DNA of 64,000 nucleotides from Tolypocladium sp. Sup5 PDA-1 (GCA_000750105.3 JPHH03000024.1:124001-188000); one strand, 5' to 3'. Positions 10,909-23,700 are shown, counted from the stretch's first letter. The notes: generated by a model not told the origin, from the sequence alone. Numbers and translations are program-made.

Positions 10909-12192
10909 ACCGATATGTTCGGCGCTGGCAGGATTGTTGGCGCGCGAGCGTCGACTCGGAATACTATGTTGGGCAGCTAGGGTGGTTGTTGACAGTGGCC
11001 TGCCCTTTGGTCCAAACCTCGGTTTAGCCACACTAGTGCTAGAGACTGCTTCCGCACGCTGATGGGCATGAACGCAAGAATGAGGAGGAGTTCAGCAGAG
11101 GCAGATGCTGGCGGACGGGATGGAGCTTCAAGCGAGGGCGGGGAAGGGAATAGAAAGCAGTGAAGCAGGAGGACGTCAGAAAGATTCGGGCAGTCAGGCT
11201 GATACTGTAGTTGTCCTTAGGCCCTGAAGAAGAGATGGCAATGGTGATATCAGGTTCAAAGAGCAGGGCCATACGTGACATGTTGGTGGCCAGTTTCCAC
11301 GGATATCCCTGCCTTGATGCCTAGACACAATCGCTCCGTCGTTTGTGCCAAAATAAGAGGGGAAGCGAGGAGTCACTTATATTTAAAGCAAATCTCGTCA
11401 ACATTCAGCACAGCTCGCAGTGGACAGCACATCAGGGCGATTCTACACTATGGTCCGAATTGAGTGTCCGATGTTGTTGTGGAGAGTTTCTCAACCCATG
11501 GCCACTTTTGGCTGGTGTGGATGGGGCATGTGCGTTAGGTACATAATTACTCTGAAGTACCCTGCTCGAAAGTGCTAACAGGGAAGCAGGGTACATATGT
11601 ACAGTCCCCCCGTGATTCCACATATCGCTACACCGCTCAATTTAAACAGTCACTATCAGCAGGGCATGGTCCTCAAAGCGCTACAACGGTCGCATAGATC
11701 GCGGCATGTACTCATTGGGTAGCCTGGTGGAGAAGTCCCAAGCTGCTGGCTGCCTCAGATCGCTCGTCCCCCACTGCGTCTCCAGCTTCTTTCATTGCCG
11801 TTCGAAGGTGGCGCTGGGCTTAAGAAGGAATGGGCATTAAGCGCATCTGCAGTACCGGAAGCTTGCATGATTTAGGCCAAACAAGAGTACAGCTAAATGC
11901 CGGTCTAAAGACGAAGACCCTAACTAATCCGCAGTTTGCCCCCCGGAACCAAAGGCTCGGTTTTACTAAATGTCACAGGGCTGTATTTCTAGGATATTTG
12001 TGGACGTTTTGGATCCCATATCTTTATCCTGCTCCAGTCATCGCTCATTGTTGCCTTTGCTTCGCGGAAACCTGTTGATTTGTAATAGAGTAACAATGTT
12101 TCGAACGTCTTCCCTTCTATTGCCGACTCATCAAGGGGTTCTGGATATTTTATCAAACTGCAGGAGTTGTTAAAGTCTGGTTTTCCAAAAGG
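10909..12192. other. Gene-free stretch
   Basis: About 1.3 kb in which I see no coding region, RNA gene or repeat that I can support. Short frames on both strands lack family resemblance. Confidence 0.4.
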
Positions 12193-12639
12193 CTAGCCAA
12201 TGTGGAGCACTGAATTATTTGCGATAGAACAACACCATACACCATCCTGTGATTGAAGCGATTTTATAAGACTTTCGCGATTGTCCCAATCATCTATTTG
12301 CCTAGCGAGCACTAGGGCCAGCTTCAATCGCCTAGATGGAGGGTTACGATCCCCATAACGAGGATCCCACCCCATTAGTGCTGGGTGTAATCCTTTGGAG
12401 AGCATACCGTCAAGCCAATCATAGTTCCTAAAGTATTGGTCCCAGATATATTTCCTCTCTAGAGAGCCTGGTTGGATATAGTCTTTGGCGCCTCGATGAG
12501 TCCTTAAGAACCCGGACCGTTCTCCCAGAGAGAAGTACGAAGTCACCATGTAACAGATCTCAGGGGGTAATCGCTGAAGATGGTTTTTAAGACGTTCAAA
12601 GAGCCTACTCTTCCTTAGAACTGGCTGAGAATTAGACAT
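12193..12639 (-). CDS. F-box-like orphan family protein, member B (short)
   Basis: A frame of 148 codons from ATG 12639. After a basic leader, residues ~20-45 form an F-box-like segment (LQRLPPEICYMVTSYFSLGE). The family signature follows (KYIWDQYFRNYDWLDGMLSK, then HPALMGWDPRYG). Similarity to members A and C continues to about residue 130 (LALVLARQIDDWDNRESLIK) and then stops at TAG/TAA near 12193, so the C-terminal half present in A and C is missing. It is either a truncated gene or a spliced gene whose remaining exon I cannot find. Function unknown; ubiquitin-ligase adaptor role is inference from the F-box-like segment. Confidence 0.5.
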   Translation of the reverse strand: MSNSQPVLRKSRLFERLKNHLQRLPPEICYMVTSYFSLGERSGFLRTHRGAKDYIQPGSLERKYIWDQYFRNYDWLDGMLSKGLHPALMGWDPRYGDRNPPSRRLKLALVLARQIDDWDNRESLIKSLQSQDGVWCCSIANNSVLHIG

Positions 12640-13236
12640 ATTGCCGGTGGTCTGATGCCTACTAGCAGTAGGTTTAGTTCAGGGAATGTTAGCTCTCTTA
12701 TATCGTACTGGCAGGCGGGAGAGCCCATGGATTGCCGGAAATGGCTGCCATATGACCGTTTTGAGTGTCCCATAATCGCAGTCGAGACTTTCTTGTTCGC
12801 TTCCGATTGCCGCTTTTCGGCTGGTATGGCGTATTACAGCGCCTCGGGCTGATAGCGCGATGGCGTCGGGGTACATGACGGCTACTATAAGTGGGACTGA
12901 CCCGCTTTCAGCCGAATCAGGTCGCCGTTGGAAGAATTTAGTGACGGGAAAATGGACACTCAAAACGGACACCTCTGTAAGGGTCTTGGCCCTGATAACG
13001 TTTCTAGTTTCGGGGCCTATTCTTGTCTCTTGCAGATCTTCGATCACCCTTCCATAATTGTGAGACGCAATCTTGTGGGCCTCCTTCAGCGTAGGTGTTG
13101 TATGCTCACCATCCGTTCGAATCCAGTTCTCGTTAACTACCAATTAGCATAAAGCTCCCACTCCTTCAAACCAAGACATTACCTCTCCAAAAAACCACTT
13201 CGCTTCCCATGGTTGTATGTATAACACGAACTCGCT
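12640..13236. other. Divergent promoter space between family members B and C
   Basis: Members B (minus) and C (plus) are divergently arranged around this ~600 bp stretch. A 154-codon minus-strand frame (12679-13143) lacks an ATG start and any family match, so I do not call it. The right end carries the 5' flank of member C. Confidence 0.35.
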
Positions 13237-13905
13237 ATGAAGTCCTTGTTTCTAGAAGCTCCAGTAGATATTTGGTTTGATATCACTAGTTGGCTGTCGC
13301 CTCATGACAAATGGAGTTACTTAAAGGTACATACTCTGGCAAAAGCGGCATACAGCGAGCGTCAAGTCAAGCATGTGAGGCTATGGATAAGCATATTCAA
13401 AGATTGTTCTTGGATTAATAGCGTCACATCTCTCGGCCTATACCCCATACTCATAGGCTGCGACTTGCGGAACATCCTTAACGGCAAGGCGACGAAATCG
13501 CATATTGCACTATTTCTGGGGGGGCGCCAATACGAGGAGTACGACAGACGTGAGATGATGAACTCGTTCTGCAACTCACTCCACTCCTCTGAGATCTCGG
13601 TTTACAAAAGAGAAGCACAATTCAGGGGCTTCACCTTGAATTTTAGCAACATTCTGCAACCCGAGGACCCTATCTACATTCCATACGTGCGGAGGTTCTT
13701 TGATGGCAACGGAGCAGAGAGAACAACGTCCGCACTGTTTTACTTTGACAAAGAATCAAAAGTACACAAATTACAATCCACATTGATGCGTGGCACTCTC
13801 TTGAAAGTCTCTCTATCAGGCATTCGGGGAAGCAATGCTTGCTTGTTCCGGCTACCGCAGCCACGGAGGAGAACACAACACAATCAGCTCGAACCCTGGG
13901 AATGA
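13237..13905 (+). CDS. F-box-like orphan family protein, member C
   Basis: Intact 222-codon frame from ATG 13237. It opens with an F-box-like helix pair (EAPVDIWFDITSWLSPHDKW, SYLKVHTLAKAAYSE), then the family signature (RLWISIFKDCSWINSVTSLG, YPILIGCDLRNIL). It continues with a segment like members A and B (HIALFLGGRQYEEYDRREMM) and a C-terminal half of mixed strands. It ends in a basic tail. It diverges from member B across a ~600 bp spacer. I do not recognise a published family name. Because it is shorter than the 450-residue member at 34803, it may lack a C-terminal domain. Confidence is high that it is a coding frame, low on function. Confidence 0.6.
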   Translation: MKSLFLEAPVDIWFDITSWLSPHDKWSYLKVHTLAKAAYSERQVKHVRLWISIFKDCSWINSVTSLGLYPILIGCDLRNILNGKATKSHIALFLGGRQYEEYDRREMMNSFCNSLHSSEISVYKREAQFRGFTLNFSNILQPEDPIYIPYVRRFFDGNGAERTTSALFYFDKESKVHKLQSTLMRGTLLKVSLSGIRGSNACLFRLPQPRRRTQHNQLEPWE

Positions 13906-16900
13906 GAGAGATTCTTCACGGGTGATCGACGCAGTAGCAGAAAGGTGCTTTCATTCGTGGCCCATTGAATCCAACTACCATACGAAAGAATGATTATTAC
14001 AAACCGCTTCTGATTCTGGGAATGTGAATTGAGAAAGTACGGAATTCTGCTGAAGCAGGATAGTGTATAAACTGACGATGTCCCAACTTTTCCTTTCTTG
14101 ACGTCACACTTACAGTATTGCGAGTCGCTTTCCTCCGATGACAACGAGTCAGTACGTACAGACTGTGACTCAACTGAATTCAGTCACACTTTAGTCCACG
14201 ACGGGAACACATCAAGAGTCGATCGCGACCGATCAACTTCGACTGTGGGAAGATGCTACCTCACCAAGACAACGAATGCCTTACCTTTAAAGAAAGACTC
14301 TGGCGGGCCGGGTCCTGAAGTATAAAATTGGGAAGCTTGTGGAAAGTGATGGGCGTCAGCAACAGTGAATCTCGCTGGGGATGCCAATCATCTCCGCACT
14401 CCAAACTTGCGGCAGGTAGCCGAAATAGAGAGAAACGAGACGAATTGCTCTGGAGTTTGATCCTGTATTAGAGGCTACACGCATAAACTAAGAAGCAAGT
14501 GGATCATCAAAAAAGCAAAGCGTTCCTTTAAAGCCGGACGTGCCCAGCCAGGGCTCGACAAGGCAAGAGAAGGGCACAACTTTGATGGATCTGCAATGAT
14601 GCCAACACATTGTGTCACCGGTCGGAGCAGTTCAAAGAGTTGTGCGTGGTCGAATAAATTGAAGGAATGTGGGCTTCAATAAAGACTTCGGCCTTCTTCA
14701 AGTCTGCAGCCGAGGATCCGGCATATGACATGACCAGGAGATTACATGTTACAGCACACGCCGGTATGGTTGGTATTCCTCTAGGTGTCTTCACTACATG
14801 ATAGCATGGCAAACCTCTTGGGAACCCACTGGGCACTGAATGCGTTTGACTATATGCATTCAAGTTTAGCTTCCGCGTAGCTCATTGCACCACTGTCGTG
14901 ACCATTCCTACAGACTAAGCAGACTTGGACAGATGGAGACCATCCCCAGCTACAGCCCGGATGTACCAGTATCCTTGACCTTCATATGTTCCTCCGGAAG
15001 CGCTTAAAAGTCCATTGTCATTAGCTGGGTCCCAAAGACATACTAATCCTCTACTGCGGAACACTGTCGACTAAAGCTTGAACTCCCTAGCTGATGAGCA
15101 GCCTCGGAATGACAGATGCATCTAGTGAGCGCTTACATCCATCAAAGCACTATCCCATACATTTGATGCCTGTCATCTCCAGCATGCAGGCGTACGAATA
15201 GGGTTTTCCATTATCCGCGCACCCCATACCGTGGCATGCCCAATGCCCGCAGCCCCCAAGCTGTGCAATGCTACGTATGCTCTGCCTCCAATACAGCTTT
15301 CTAGATCCTTCCCCGGCATCGCTGTTAGGGGTCTCCCCACTCACCTCTTTCCACGCCATCATGTCGGACAAGACACACAACCCTGCAAGGAAAGTTGGCC
15401 ACTATATGCTCTCAAACCGGTTTCACCCACTACAGACGGTGAGAGTGGCCTTTTGCCAACTGACCTATGAGCAAAGCAATCTATTTGTGCGGCCGGGCAG
15501 ACACGCAGTCTTGGCCAATGAAGTAACATCGCACTTACGCAACGATAAGCATCGCTAGGCATTTGCAATACAACAAAGAGAAGACAAATAGTCTAGCTTC
15601 GATAAGTTCCAGGGATTGTACGGAGGGCTATTGGCAAAGATATTTGAAGTGGTATGTTCGATGCATCCAGAGGAGGCAAACAAGCGACGGAAGATATAAT
15701 GGAGAGGGATGGGGTAGTTAATATGGAGGCGGTGAAGGTGTATAGATAGTTACAGTAAAGCGGCAACTAAAGGTGAGGAGAGTTAGAGACGAATAGGTCA
15801 TGCAGGGGTTTTGCGGGTTGTGTTAAATAGACGGGAAGCAGACAACTAGATAAAGACCAAAGAGAAACGATGAGAAAAGCCTGCAACTAAGAACGGCTGC
15901 AGAACGGTTTATAGGGATAGGAGAGCAAATAGAGATCCGGGCCGACTGAGGCGGATTGCACAGCAACCGTGCAAAGCAATGGTTTATCGCAGAGCCGGTT
16001 CGATATTGATGCGTAGCAGTGCATTGCGATAGCGAGAGCGATTGCAAACTAGTAATTAAATCGTGCATTTAAGCAGAACTACGCGGATAAGGGAAGACGA
16101 TGACGGTGCCGGACAATGTGAAGGTTGTACTCCGTAGCAGGGCAGGTGTGTAGTGGGGCAGGTGTGGGGCGGGCACATGGCGAGGCGCTACGGACTACAG
16201 GAGAGGCAAAAGGCCGCCGAGGCCGCATTTCGGAGGCGCGCAATTCGCGCGAGGGAGCAAACCTCTCGGTCTGGATTGTTTCGCGTTGTAGCAGTGAGCT
16301 GAATCTTGAGGAGAATCATTGACTACGTTGCATCGAACTAGAACAGATGCAAAGGTATAAAGCAATCAGTAAAAGAAGCCGAGCATGTGGGTGCAGGATT
16401 ACTGTCATCAGTCAGAGTGCTGATCCGGAGTCGGATGTGGTGGTAGGAGGCCTTCGATACCTCAGCGAATTGCGGGGCATTAGCGGGGCATTCTGTCCAA
16501 AATCAGGGTCATTAACCATCATCAATCTCATGCACAGTTTATTTAGCATTACACCCAGACGAAGACTCAAATATCGAAGGCAATGACATTCAGGTGCAGC
16601 GAGTTTCCGCCCGATTATCAAGGTCCATGGTTCTGGACAAAGACTTCTCTGATGCAGAGTTCACTTCTTGTTGGACAGTCTACAACTTCAAACAATATGA
16701 GTGTTTAGTTACCGTTGATACGTTGCTGTAAGGGCGAGAAGAAGACATCATGAGCACGTTCCGCCATTACCGAGTCCTGACTGGTCACTCTTTTCGAAGA
16801 CATCTTCGTCCAGCTGCACTAGCCCTTACATGGGATATTACTGAATGGCATATCACGTTCAGACGTCCTGACGTATCTTCCAGCTCAACTAGTCTATTCC

Positions 16901-16965
16901 AAGTCAAGTCTATCCAGGGCGTTGACAAGCTCTAAATATATACATTTACATTTATATCAGCCCTC
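13906..16965. other. 3 kb gene-poor stretch
   Basis: No gene that I can support. Small frames (for example 14098-14325 plus, 15150-15380 minus, 16412-16621 minus) show no family match, splice continuity or codon pattern. Short imperfect GGCAGGTGTG repeats lie near 16143-16170. I see no tRNA, rRNA or transposon end. Confidence 0.4.
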
Positions 16966-17610
16966 TTAGGCCACCACCTCCCTGCCAGTGCCGTACTGAA
17001 TGTTAATGACCGGGTTGTCCTTGAGCTGGTTCGGCATGCCTAAGGTGTGAGGGCACTTGGCCTGGTTGCTCTCCTGCATGTTGAGCGTGCACTTCTCGTC
17101 GTAGCCGTTGTGGCATACGGGGTCGAGGATGTTGAGAAGCTCGTGGTTCTTGGCCACCCAGCTGTCGGGCTTCTCGTGGCACGAGGCGAGGTAATTCATA
17201 CTGTTAGCCGCCGACAGGGGCAGCACGCCGTCCTGGAGCAGGCCCTTGCACTCGTCGGCGTCGACCGTCTCATACGCCATGGCGATGCCGCCGCCCATGT
17301 GCGGCTCCTCCTTGGCGCCATTACCGAAGGCGAGATAGTTCCAGGCGTCATATGAGATGTCATGCGCCCCGCCCGATTGGTCGACCTTGAGCAGGTTGAC
17401 GCTGCGGCCCTGGTAGGAGACCTTGACGCAGATGTTGTTGCAGTCGATGGTCTCAGGCCAGTAAGCCACCCGGTTGGTGTTAACCTTGCACCCGATGACG
17501 CCGATGGATGACGAGTACTGGTCGTGGGGAGTGACGCTGATGCTGGAGTCCTGCTTGACGGGGATGGTGGTGGCCGAGGCGGCGAGGATGGTGCTGATGG
17601 AGACGAACAT
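16966..17610 (-). CDS. Secreted protein, possibly RlpA/double-psi beta-barrel type
   Basis: Frame of 214 codons from ATG 17610. The longer in-frame extension to 17895 is rejected because this ATG gives a short signal peptide (MFVSISTILAASATT). The mature protein has conserved-looking blocks GCKVNTNRVAYWPETIDCNN, VKVSYQGRSVNLLKVDQSGG, HDISYDAWNYLAFG and GGGIAMAYETVDADEC, and about eight Cys residues. Homologues are, to my recollection, common uncharacterised secreted proteins of ascomycetes. The 'VKVxxQGRxVNLLxxDQSGG..DISYDAWNYL' run resembles the DPBB core of RlpA/expansin-like folds, which is inference. It would be extracellular, possibly a host-interaction protein. No break is seen and no intron is needed. 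Confidence 0.7.
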   Translation of the reverse strand: MFVSISTILAASATTIPVKQDSSISVTPHDQYSSSIGVIGCKVNTNRVAYWPETIDCNNICVKVSYQGRSVNLLKVDQSGGAHDISYDAWNYLAFGNGAKEEPHMGGGIAMAYETVDADECKGLLQDGVLPLSAANSMNYLASCHEKPDSWVAKNHELLNILDPVCHNGYDEKCTLNMQESNQAKCPHTLGMPNQLKDNPVINIQYGTGREVVA

Positions 17611-19953
17611 TGTGATGGTGTTTGTTGTTGTTATGCGTCGGTAGCTTGTGTATAAAGGGGGTGGGCTCTTCTGTGAGTTTGAAGTAAAGGACTGTGTATA
17701 CACAAGTGAATGACAATATGAATGATTTGAAAAGGAGGGTGATTTGCTCCAAGCAAATTCACAAAAGAGTGTACAGTATAGATGGTGGCGTGAGTGGACT
17801 TCTCCGGACTCTCGTTGAGACAGGGGCTCATACTTATGCCTAATCTTTCTCACACTCATTCTCGCCTCCATCCCCATGGTTCCCTCCTCCATCATACTTT
17901 TCAGCGGATCCTGGCGAGTAAGCCGAAGGAAGTAGAAGGGTGACTTAGAAGTAAGCGCGGAGGGGCCTTTCGACTAATAAGGAGCGGACCCATGGGTCTG
18001 AGGGCTTTCAACAATGTGGAGAGGCATTTCACGAGCATTGTGGATCATATGGTATAGGGTAGGTCAGAGGCACGGTCGACGGGACAAGATCACAGAAGCC
18101 GAAATTGGCAGTAAAGTCGGCAAGGGCGATGTGGGGCGTGGAGGAAGGTCGGATTAGGCGGTAATAAAGAGAATTGAGCAAATACTGACGGGAATGGTTT
18201 AAGGGCATGGGATCACAGGGTTCGGATTGGTACTGTAAGAACAGCTATTCTGTAGTTTTGGGGCCTGCAATATGTTTTGGCGCTGTTCCGCGTCACGATT
18301 TAACCCAGTCATCGACGTTGGACAGTCATCACGCCCGTGATCATGCACACCGAGTTTCACGAGATGGAAGGGCTACCGATCTTGAGGTAAGACTCTACGG
18401 GCTCTGCGTTCAGGTGGGAATCAAGCTCTTCGCAGGATTGAACTGTGGTGAAGTACAAAACTTTGGCCACGGGGATACGGTAGCGCACGCGCGCCTCTTC
18501 GTGAAAGGACATAGGAGTCCTCACATCCAACTGCAGGTAGTGAATGAGCACGTGCAACGTGCACATACGTGCCTTTTACAGTAGTTGAATCTACTGGTCG
18601 TTTTGAGATTTCGTTCCACAATGGCGTGGACTGCCGGATAGGCTTTGTCGAGAGTCAGCATGTTAGTCGCATTTCAAGGATCCTGGGTCTTACTGGGGCT
18701 CTTTAGAATGGTGCCCGGGGTATTGGGGTTGAAGCCTATTTTGTTATGGAGCTCTGGTGGAAGGATGTAAGCCGAATTTTCCACCATCATGGTGGAGCTG
18801 GGAGTGGTTCTGATCTTGGATGTAGTTGACTGGTATGGTATGGGTTAGTGAGAGGTGCTGAATCCTTTGGCTGTGCAAGTAGAGAAGTGACTTTAGCAGT
18901 GAAATTCGTATGTGTCATGCAAAAGTCAGGAACATGGAATCTAGGCACAGCTAGATCATGGAGGAAGCGGAATAGAACCTTCCGCAGCCCCTCGATCGTT
19001 AAGCTTAAGTACGTCATATAGCTAAACCGTAGCTGTGAATATCGCAACATGCCATCTCATGCTCTTTGATCCGCTCGGACTGGCCTTTAGCTCCTTGCTT
19101 GGTCAAAACACTGGCGCTCTCGCCCTATACCGTCCTCTTGTTGCATCTAACGCCTTACTCCTTGCTGTTTATGCGCAGATATACCGCCAACAATACCTTT
19201 GCTCCTGCCACACTCTGTCATACTTGTGTTTCAAATCCTCGCTCGACAGAATGCTCAACAAACTACAGTACCCAACACCAAATAGCTTGATCCGGGGCCC
19301 AAATGGCATTCTCCTGCTCTGCCGGTCAGACGATTGCACCAGGCGAATTGTGTGGACAATTATCGAGTGGTGGCATTCTCCAGCTACGTGTTGCTGCGCC
19401 TTTCGCCGGTTGACGTGGGCTGCGATGAAAGAAGTGTACGGCAGGAGAAGAGTGATAGTGGCTGGTGATATAAGTCGTCCGGACTGGCCTACCGGCCATG
19501 GTTCTTGGGCGATTTTGGTGATTTTCTTCTTACCTGAAAAGAGGAACGAGAGAGGAAGGGTAAGAGAAGGGAACAGTAGAGGAAGGGTAAAGGGATGACC
19601 ATCCCGGCCTCTGCACCTCTACTTTACAGGCAAGACTTCACTGATATGCTCATATGTGTGCTGCTGTACGCGTCTCACGCCGACCCGTCCCGCTCCTCAC
19701 CACTATATCGAGACCCGCCTATCCTAGGTACCCTCAGCTGCAAGACTAGTAAAAGCATCGAATTGACTATATTACTGCGAGCAGAGGCCGTCATTTGCAA
19801 CTCCAGAAATGAAGTCCGGGGCCTTGCGATGAAAGAAATAAGTGAAGGGTTACCGGTGGCAACGACGAAACGCTTCAGGGGTATTTAGAGAGGTTTCATG
19901 TGTCGTCTTTAAACCATGGCATGCAACGATGCATTACTAGCCTAGCCCCGCAC
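17611..19953. other. Intergenic stretch containing a dispersed repeat
   Basis: No gene that I can support. It holds repeat unit A (18761-18870) that recurs near 21.5 kb. A plus-strand frame at 19035-19598 is long (187 codons) but reads like translated noncoding sequence. Confidence 0.35.
18761..18870 (+). repeat. Dispersed ~110 bp repeat, copy A
   Basis: Aligns by eye with 21492-21600. The shared core starts AAGGATGTA, continues through GGTGGAG, TGATC.TGGATGT and GTATGGGT.AGTGA, and ends at GGTGCTG.AT. Most differences are transitions (C/T or G/A). No coding sense is evident. Confidence 0.6.
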
Positions 19954-20766
19954 CTAAGGTTCATGGCAGCTGAACACAACCGTGAAGTTGGTAGGCTTGC
20001 AAAACTTCAAGGATGTCGGGTCGTCAAAAGCATAGCTATATGCTTGTGGGCAGACCTTTTTGAACCAGGAACTACTTTTGGGGCAAGCGTCAGGCTCTGA
20101 GAACTGTCCAGAGCAACAATATTTGTCAAGGCCGTATCGAGAACAGTCTGATGCACATCCATGCACATCTCCTAGAGCAGTCTTCCGGGAGTGCCCATTG
20201 GCTTCCAAACGAATTAAGTGACTCGCCGGGCAGATCGATTGACTTGGTGTGCCCTCAATTCCTAAATAAGGAGGAACCTGGCACGATATTTGCTCGCAAC
20301 CTTTCCTCTCCGGCATGACAGAGATGCCTAGCGTATATCCGTCCACTCCTCTTTGATTAGTCGGGCTCGTCAGATAAAAACAAGAGCACACACCAAGGCT
20401 TATATCGTAAATTGTCTGTTCATGACCAGCTGTTATCTCAAACAGGGTTGTATTGACGGAGGAACGGCCCCAGCAAGAAAGCGAACCGCAGTCCCCGAGT
20501 AAACAGTTTGACCCTTCTGATGTACAGAACTGTCTGGCCCATATTCTCCCGGACCAAGGTATTGCTATTGGGAGTGTCTGAATAGACTCTGCTGGGTTCA
20601 ACATCAAACCAGGCGGTAGCGGGTCAAAGCTAGGGTCAGCGGAAGTCTTTCCCGTCAAACCTGGCCAGATTGCCTGCTGATTGCAACCATTCACGATATT
20701 GAATTTGATACTTCCAGCCAAGGCGGAGGAACCTATAAAAGCAGTTGCAAGGACAGCCGCAAGCAT
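19954..20766 (-). CDS. Secreted thaumatin-like protein
   Basis: Frame of 270 codons. I choose ATG 20766 rather than the longer frame to 20877 because it begins a clean signal peptide (MLAAVLATAFIGSSALA, cleavage after ALA). The thaumatin pattern follows: FNIVNGCNQQAIWPGL near the N-terminus, RIWARQFCTSEG, a CGSLSCWGRSS block, ETT-like NTTLFEITAG, and the C-terminal signature DVHGCASDCSRYGLDKYCC, then CPQAYSYAFDDPTSLKFC. About 16 Cys fit the disulfide-rich fold. Thaumatin-like proteins of fungi are secreted, and some bind or cut beta-1,3-glucan; the activity here is unknown. The frame is uninterrupted with no intron required. Flanks are gene-poor, so no partner is suggested. Confidence 0.88.
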   Translation of the reverse strand: MLAAVLATAFIGSSALAGSIKFNIVNGCNQQAIWPGLTGKTSADPSFDPLPPGLMLNPAESIQTLPIAIPWSGRIWARQFCTSEGSNCLLGDCGSLSCWGRSSVNTTLFEITAGHEQTIYDISLGVCSCFYLTSPTNQRGVDGYTLGISVMPERKGCEQISCQVPPYLGIEGTPSQSICPASHLIRLEANGHSRKTALGDVHGCASDCSRYGLDKYCCSGQFSEPDACPKSSSWFKKVCPQAYSYAFDDPTSLKFCKPTNFTVVFSCHEP

Positions 20767-23700
20767 TCTGAACGGCCATCTCTTTGCAGAGATACAGTAA
20801 GATTCTGGCAACAATAGGCCGACGTTGGACTTCTTATAGAGTTCTAACTGGCCGACCGGTGTCGCCAAAAACGGCATCCGGTTGCATGAGACTAGACAAA
20901 CAGGCTTCTCGGAAGAAGTGAACGCTTAGTTACGCCAGATACAGTACATACTTGAAGCGGCGGAAGACTTAGCTCGTCTGCTACCAAGTCAAAAATGCAT
21001 GGCAATGAAACGCTCCAAATATAATTCGGCCGAGTATTGCGCTTTACATCAAACGTCACGTGGTTGTTATCTTTGGAAACTAGACGAAAGCGCACGAATA
21101 AAGCATAGATTGAAGCCTGGTATGTATGGTAGGGCTCTGGATACCGGAGTAAGGTGATGAAGTGGGACAGCTTGGGCCCATACTCTCAAATCATACAACA
21201 GCGAAGTCTCCGATATCAACAGCATTTAGGCCTATCGTACATATAATGTGTTGCACACAACTGTGCCAGCCCTTTTCACATGGACTGTATTTGGAGGCCC
21301 GACGTTTCTTACCAAGACAAATGGTGGAACAAGTGAAACGCCTGTTGACACAACCATGAGTCATTTGGGGAGTGCTTTGAACTCCGGCCTTCTGCCCACT
21401 GTGACAGCGACGATAAAGAGCACGAAGCCAACATCCACTTCAACCTCCACGCCTACGCTCAGTGAGTCAAGTGAAAGTACAGTCAAACAGTACAAGGATG
21501 TACGTCGATTTCTCCGTCATCGTGGTGGAGCCGAGGGTGGCTCTGATCATGGATGTGATTGACCGATAGAGTATGGGTCAGTGAGGTGCTGGATTCTCTT
21601 GCAGCTCAGAATGTCCGTGAAGGGAGTAAAGCCTCACGCTCATAGCCAGAAAGCCGGTGACAGCGGCAGAAAGGCATGATGTCCATGCACGCATCTGTGA
21701 TACATATGGTAAAACGAACGTACCTTTGGAAACTCAGACGTCTCTTGGGGACCATGATGCCTGTGCTTGTAGCTAGATTGCAGATGCCATCCATTGGGCA
21801 GGTAGGGCTGAAACCGTCGACAAGTCCCCAGGTTTTGAAGTCGCGGCTGAACATAGAGTCGTCGTCATACCCAATCCAGTGTGAGCCATATGCATGGTGC
21901 TTGTGACGTAAATAACGGCCTTCCAGTTGGTAGATTTCCTTGACAGGAGAACCGTTAACAATTGATGTAAACATGAACGTCGACGTATCCAGGGAGCGAC
22001 TCCTCAATAGACCACACACTCCATCCATCAGCTACACCTTGGACAATGCACGCTGGCGCTTTCCTGCTATGAATCGCTTCAATGGTGAGGGCCAAGGACC
22101 TGCATACATGTCTCGAGTGAGAGATTGTCGAGTCTCTAAGACTCGCAATGTTTGCACACATGAGCAGCTTCTGAATGTGTTGGTGCTACTGTCGCTCGCG
22201 GTCCCCTATCGCCCCCTGGTGACGGCCAAGGAGTGGAAGAAGTCTATCTCGAGATTTTCCACAATAAGCTCCGCGACGTCCTGAACGCGGAAGACGGCCG
22301 CGAGGGTTGACATGTTGGGTTGCTACCGCATAGAAAAGGATAGAGGATAGAAGAGGCGCCAGCACATTGGGGATGGCCTCCTTTCGTGTCTTGGCCCGGA
22401 GAAGTTCATTGCGTATCGTGTGGAAGAGGTTTGACAACGCGCACCCAGTTAGGGCGTAGCCCCGGCTACAGGGTTAATCCGGGTCTGCTGTAAAGGCTTG
22501 GCGCAGCTGGCACGCAACTTAGAAAGGTAACCTCAATTGAACATACACACTCTACGGCTCACAAAGTAAGCCACAGTGAATTCAACCCCCATCCTACGGA
22601 TAACTGGGAGAAGGCTGAGCATCCGGGTTCGCTGACTCAGATCCCTCTTGTCTCTCCTCTGTGCAGGACAACCCCTGCTGTTGAAGATACCAGGAGCGGT
22701 CACTGAGAACTGCCAGAAAGTAGGCTTCTGGTCCCACGGATGCCGCCGGACGTACCGCGCACCCCATGCATCTCGTGACTCTCCGACTGACAATAACAAT
22801 GAACAGGACGCGGCAGCGGCAATCTCCGGAGAGGGGGTTGAAGCACCTCCAGTCTCCATGGAATTCACCGACTGCAGTGTGCAAGGACCTAATAGTATAC
22901 AATGCAATGGCGGAAGGATTATGGGAGACGGAGCTGGCGAGTCGGGTAAAGATGAAGCTGGCAAGTAGGATACCATGAAACTGGTCACGGAACGTGTCTC
23001 AGGGCTCCTGCCAAACATAACCGGCTGTGTCAACCGTCAGGATGCAGTTAGAATCATAGAATGAAGAGAGCTTGATTTTTATCTAATTGAACGAGAAATA
23101 ACAGTCATTATATACATAAGAAACGGAAGGTCTCCGGGAGTGAGGCTCTTGCCGATGTCGTAGGCTTGAGACGCAAGCTTAAGACTGTACGAGGCCTTGG
23201 CCCTCCTTGGCCCTCCTTGGCCTTGATTGGCATTGACAAAAACCGCTCTCAATGTCCGCAATCTGTGAGCTCCCACAGTACCAATAGTAGAGTTGATAGA
23301 GATGTGTGTGCTTTTGGCTCTGATTCTGGGGCCGTCGCGGCCGATCGCCAAAGGTGTTGATGGGCCGCACCCTGAAGAGTCGCGTCGCTTGTGTGATCTG
23401 GCTTGCGATGCCGCCCGTACTCTCCACGACCTGATCAGGACAATTCCTCGCCCCTGCCGGCCTGTCCTGCGAATCTACCTCGTCGGAAAGGATCGATGCC
23501 GGCAGGTAGGTTGCCTGGGAATCTTCTGCGCTCTATAGCTAAAATGAGCTGCTCAATTTCGCAGGGAAAAGCAGTCGGCGCGGGGAAAACCGGGCGTTTT
23601 ATCCTCGACGCCGAGAATCTCGCAACGCTCCTTGGGAACACTGCATGCTTGGACGAGATGACCAGACTGAGGCGAAATATTGGTATAATAGTTAAAAAGC

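Noticed and set aside
16966..17895. Longer version (309 codons) of the secreted-protein gene
   Set aside because: The extra 95 N-terminal codons look like translated 5' leader, and the inner ATG at 17610 starts a signal peptide.
19954..20877. Longer version (307 codons) of the thaumatin gene
   Set aside because: The extra 37 residues precede a clean signal peptide at ATG 20766.
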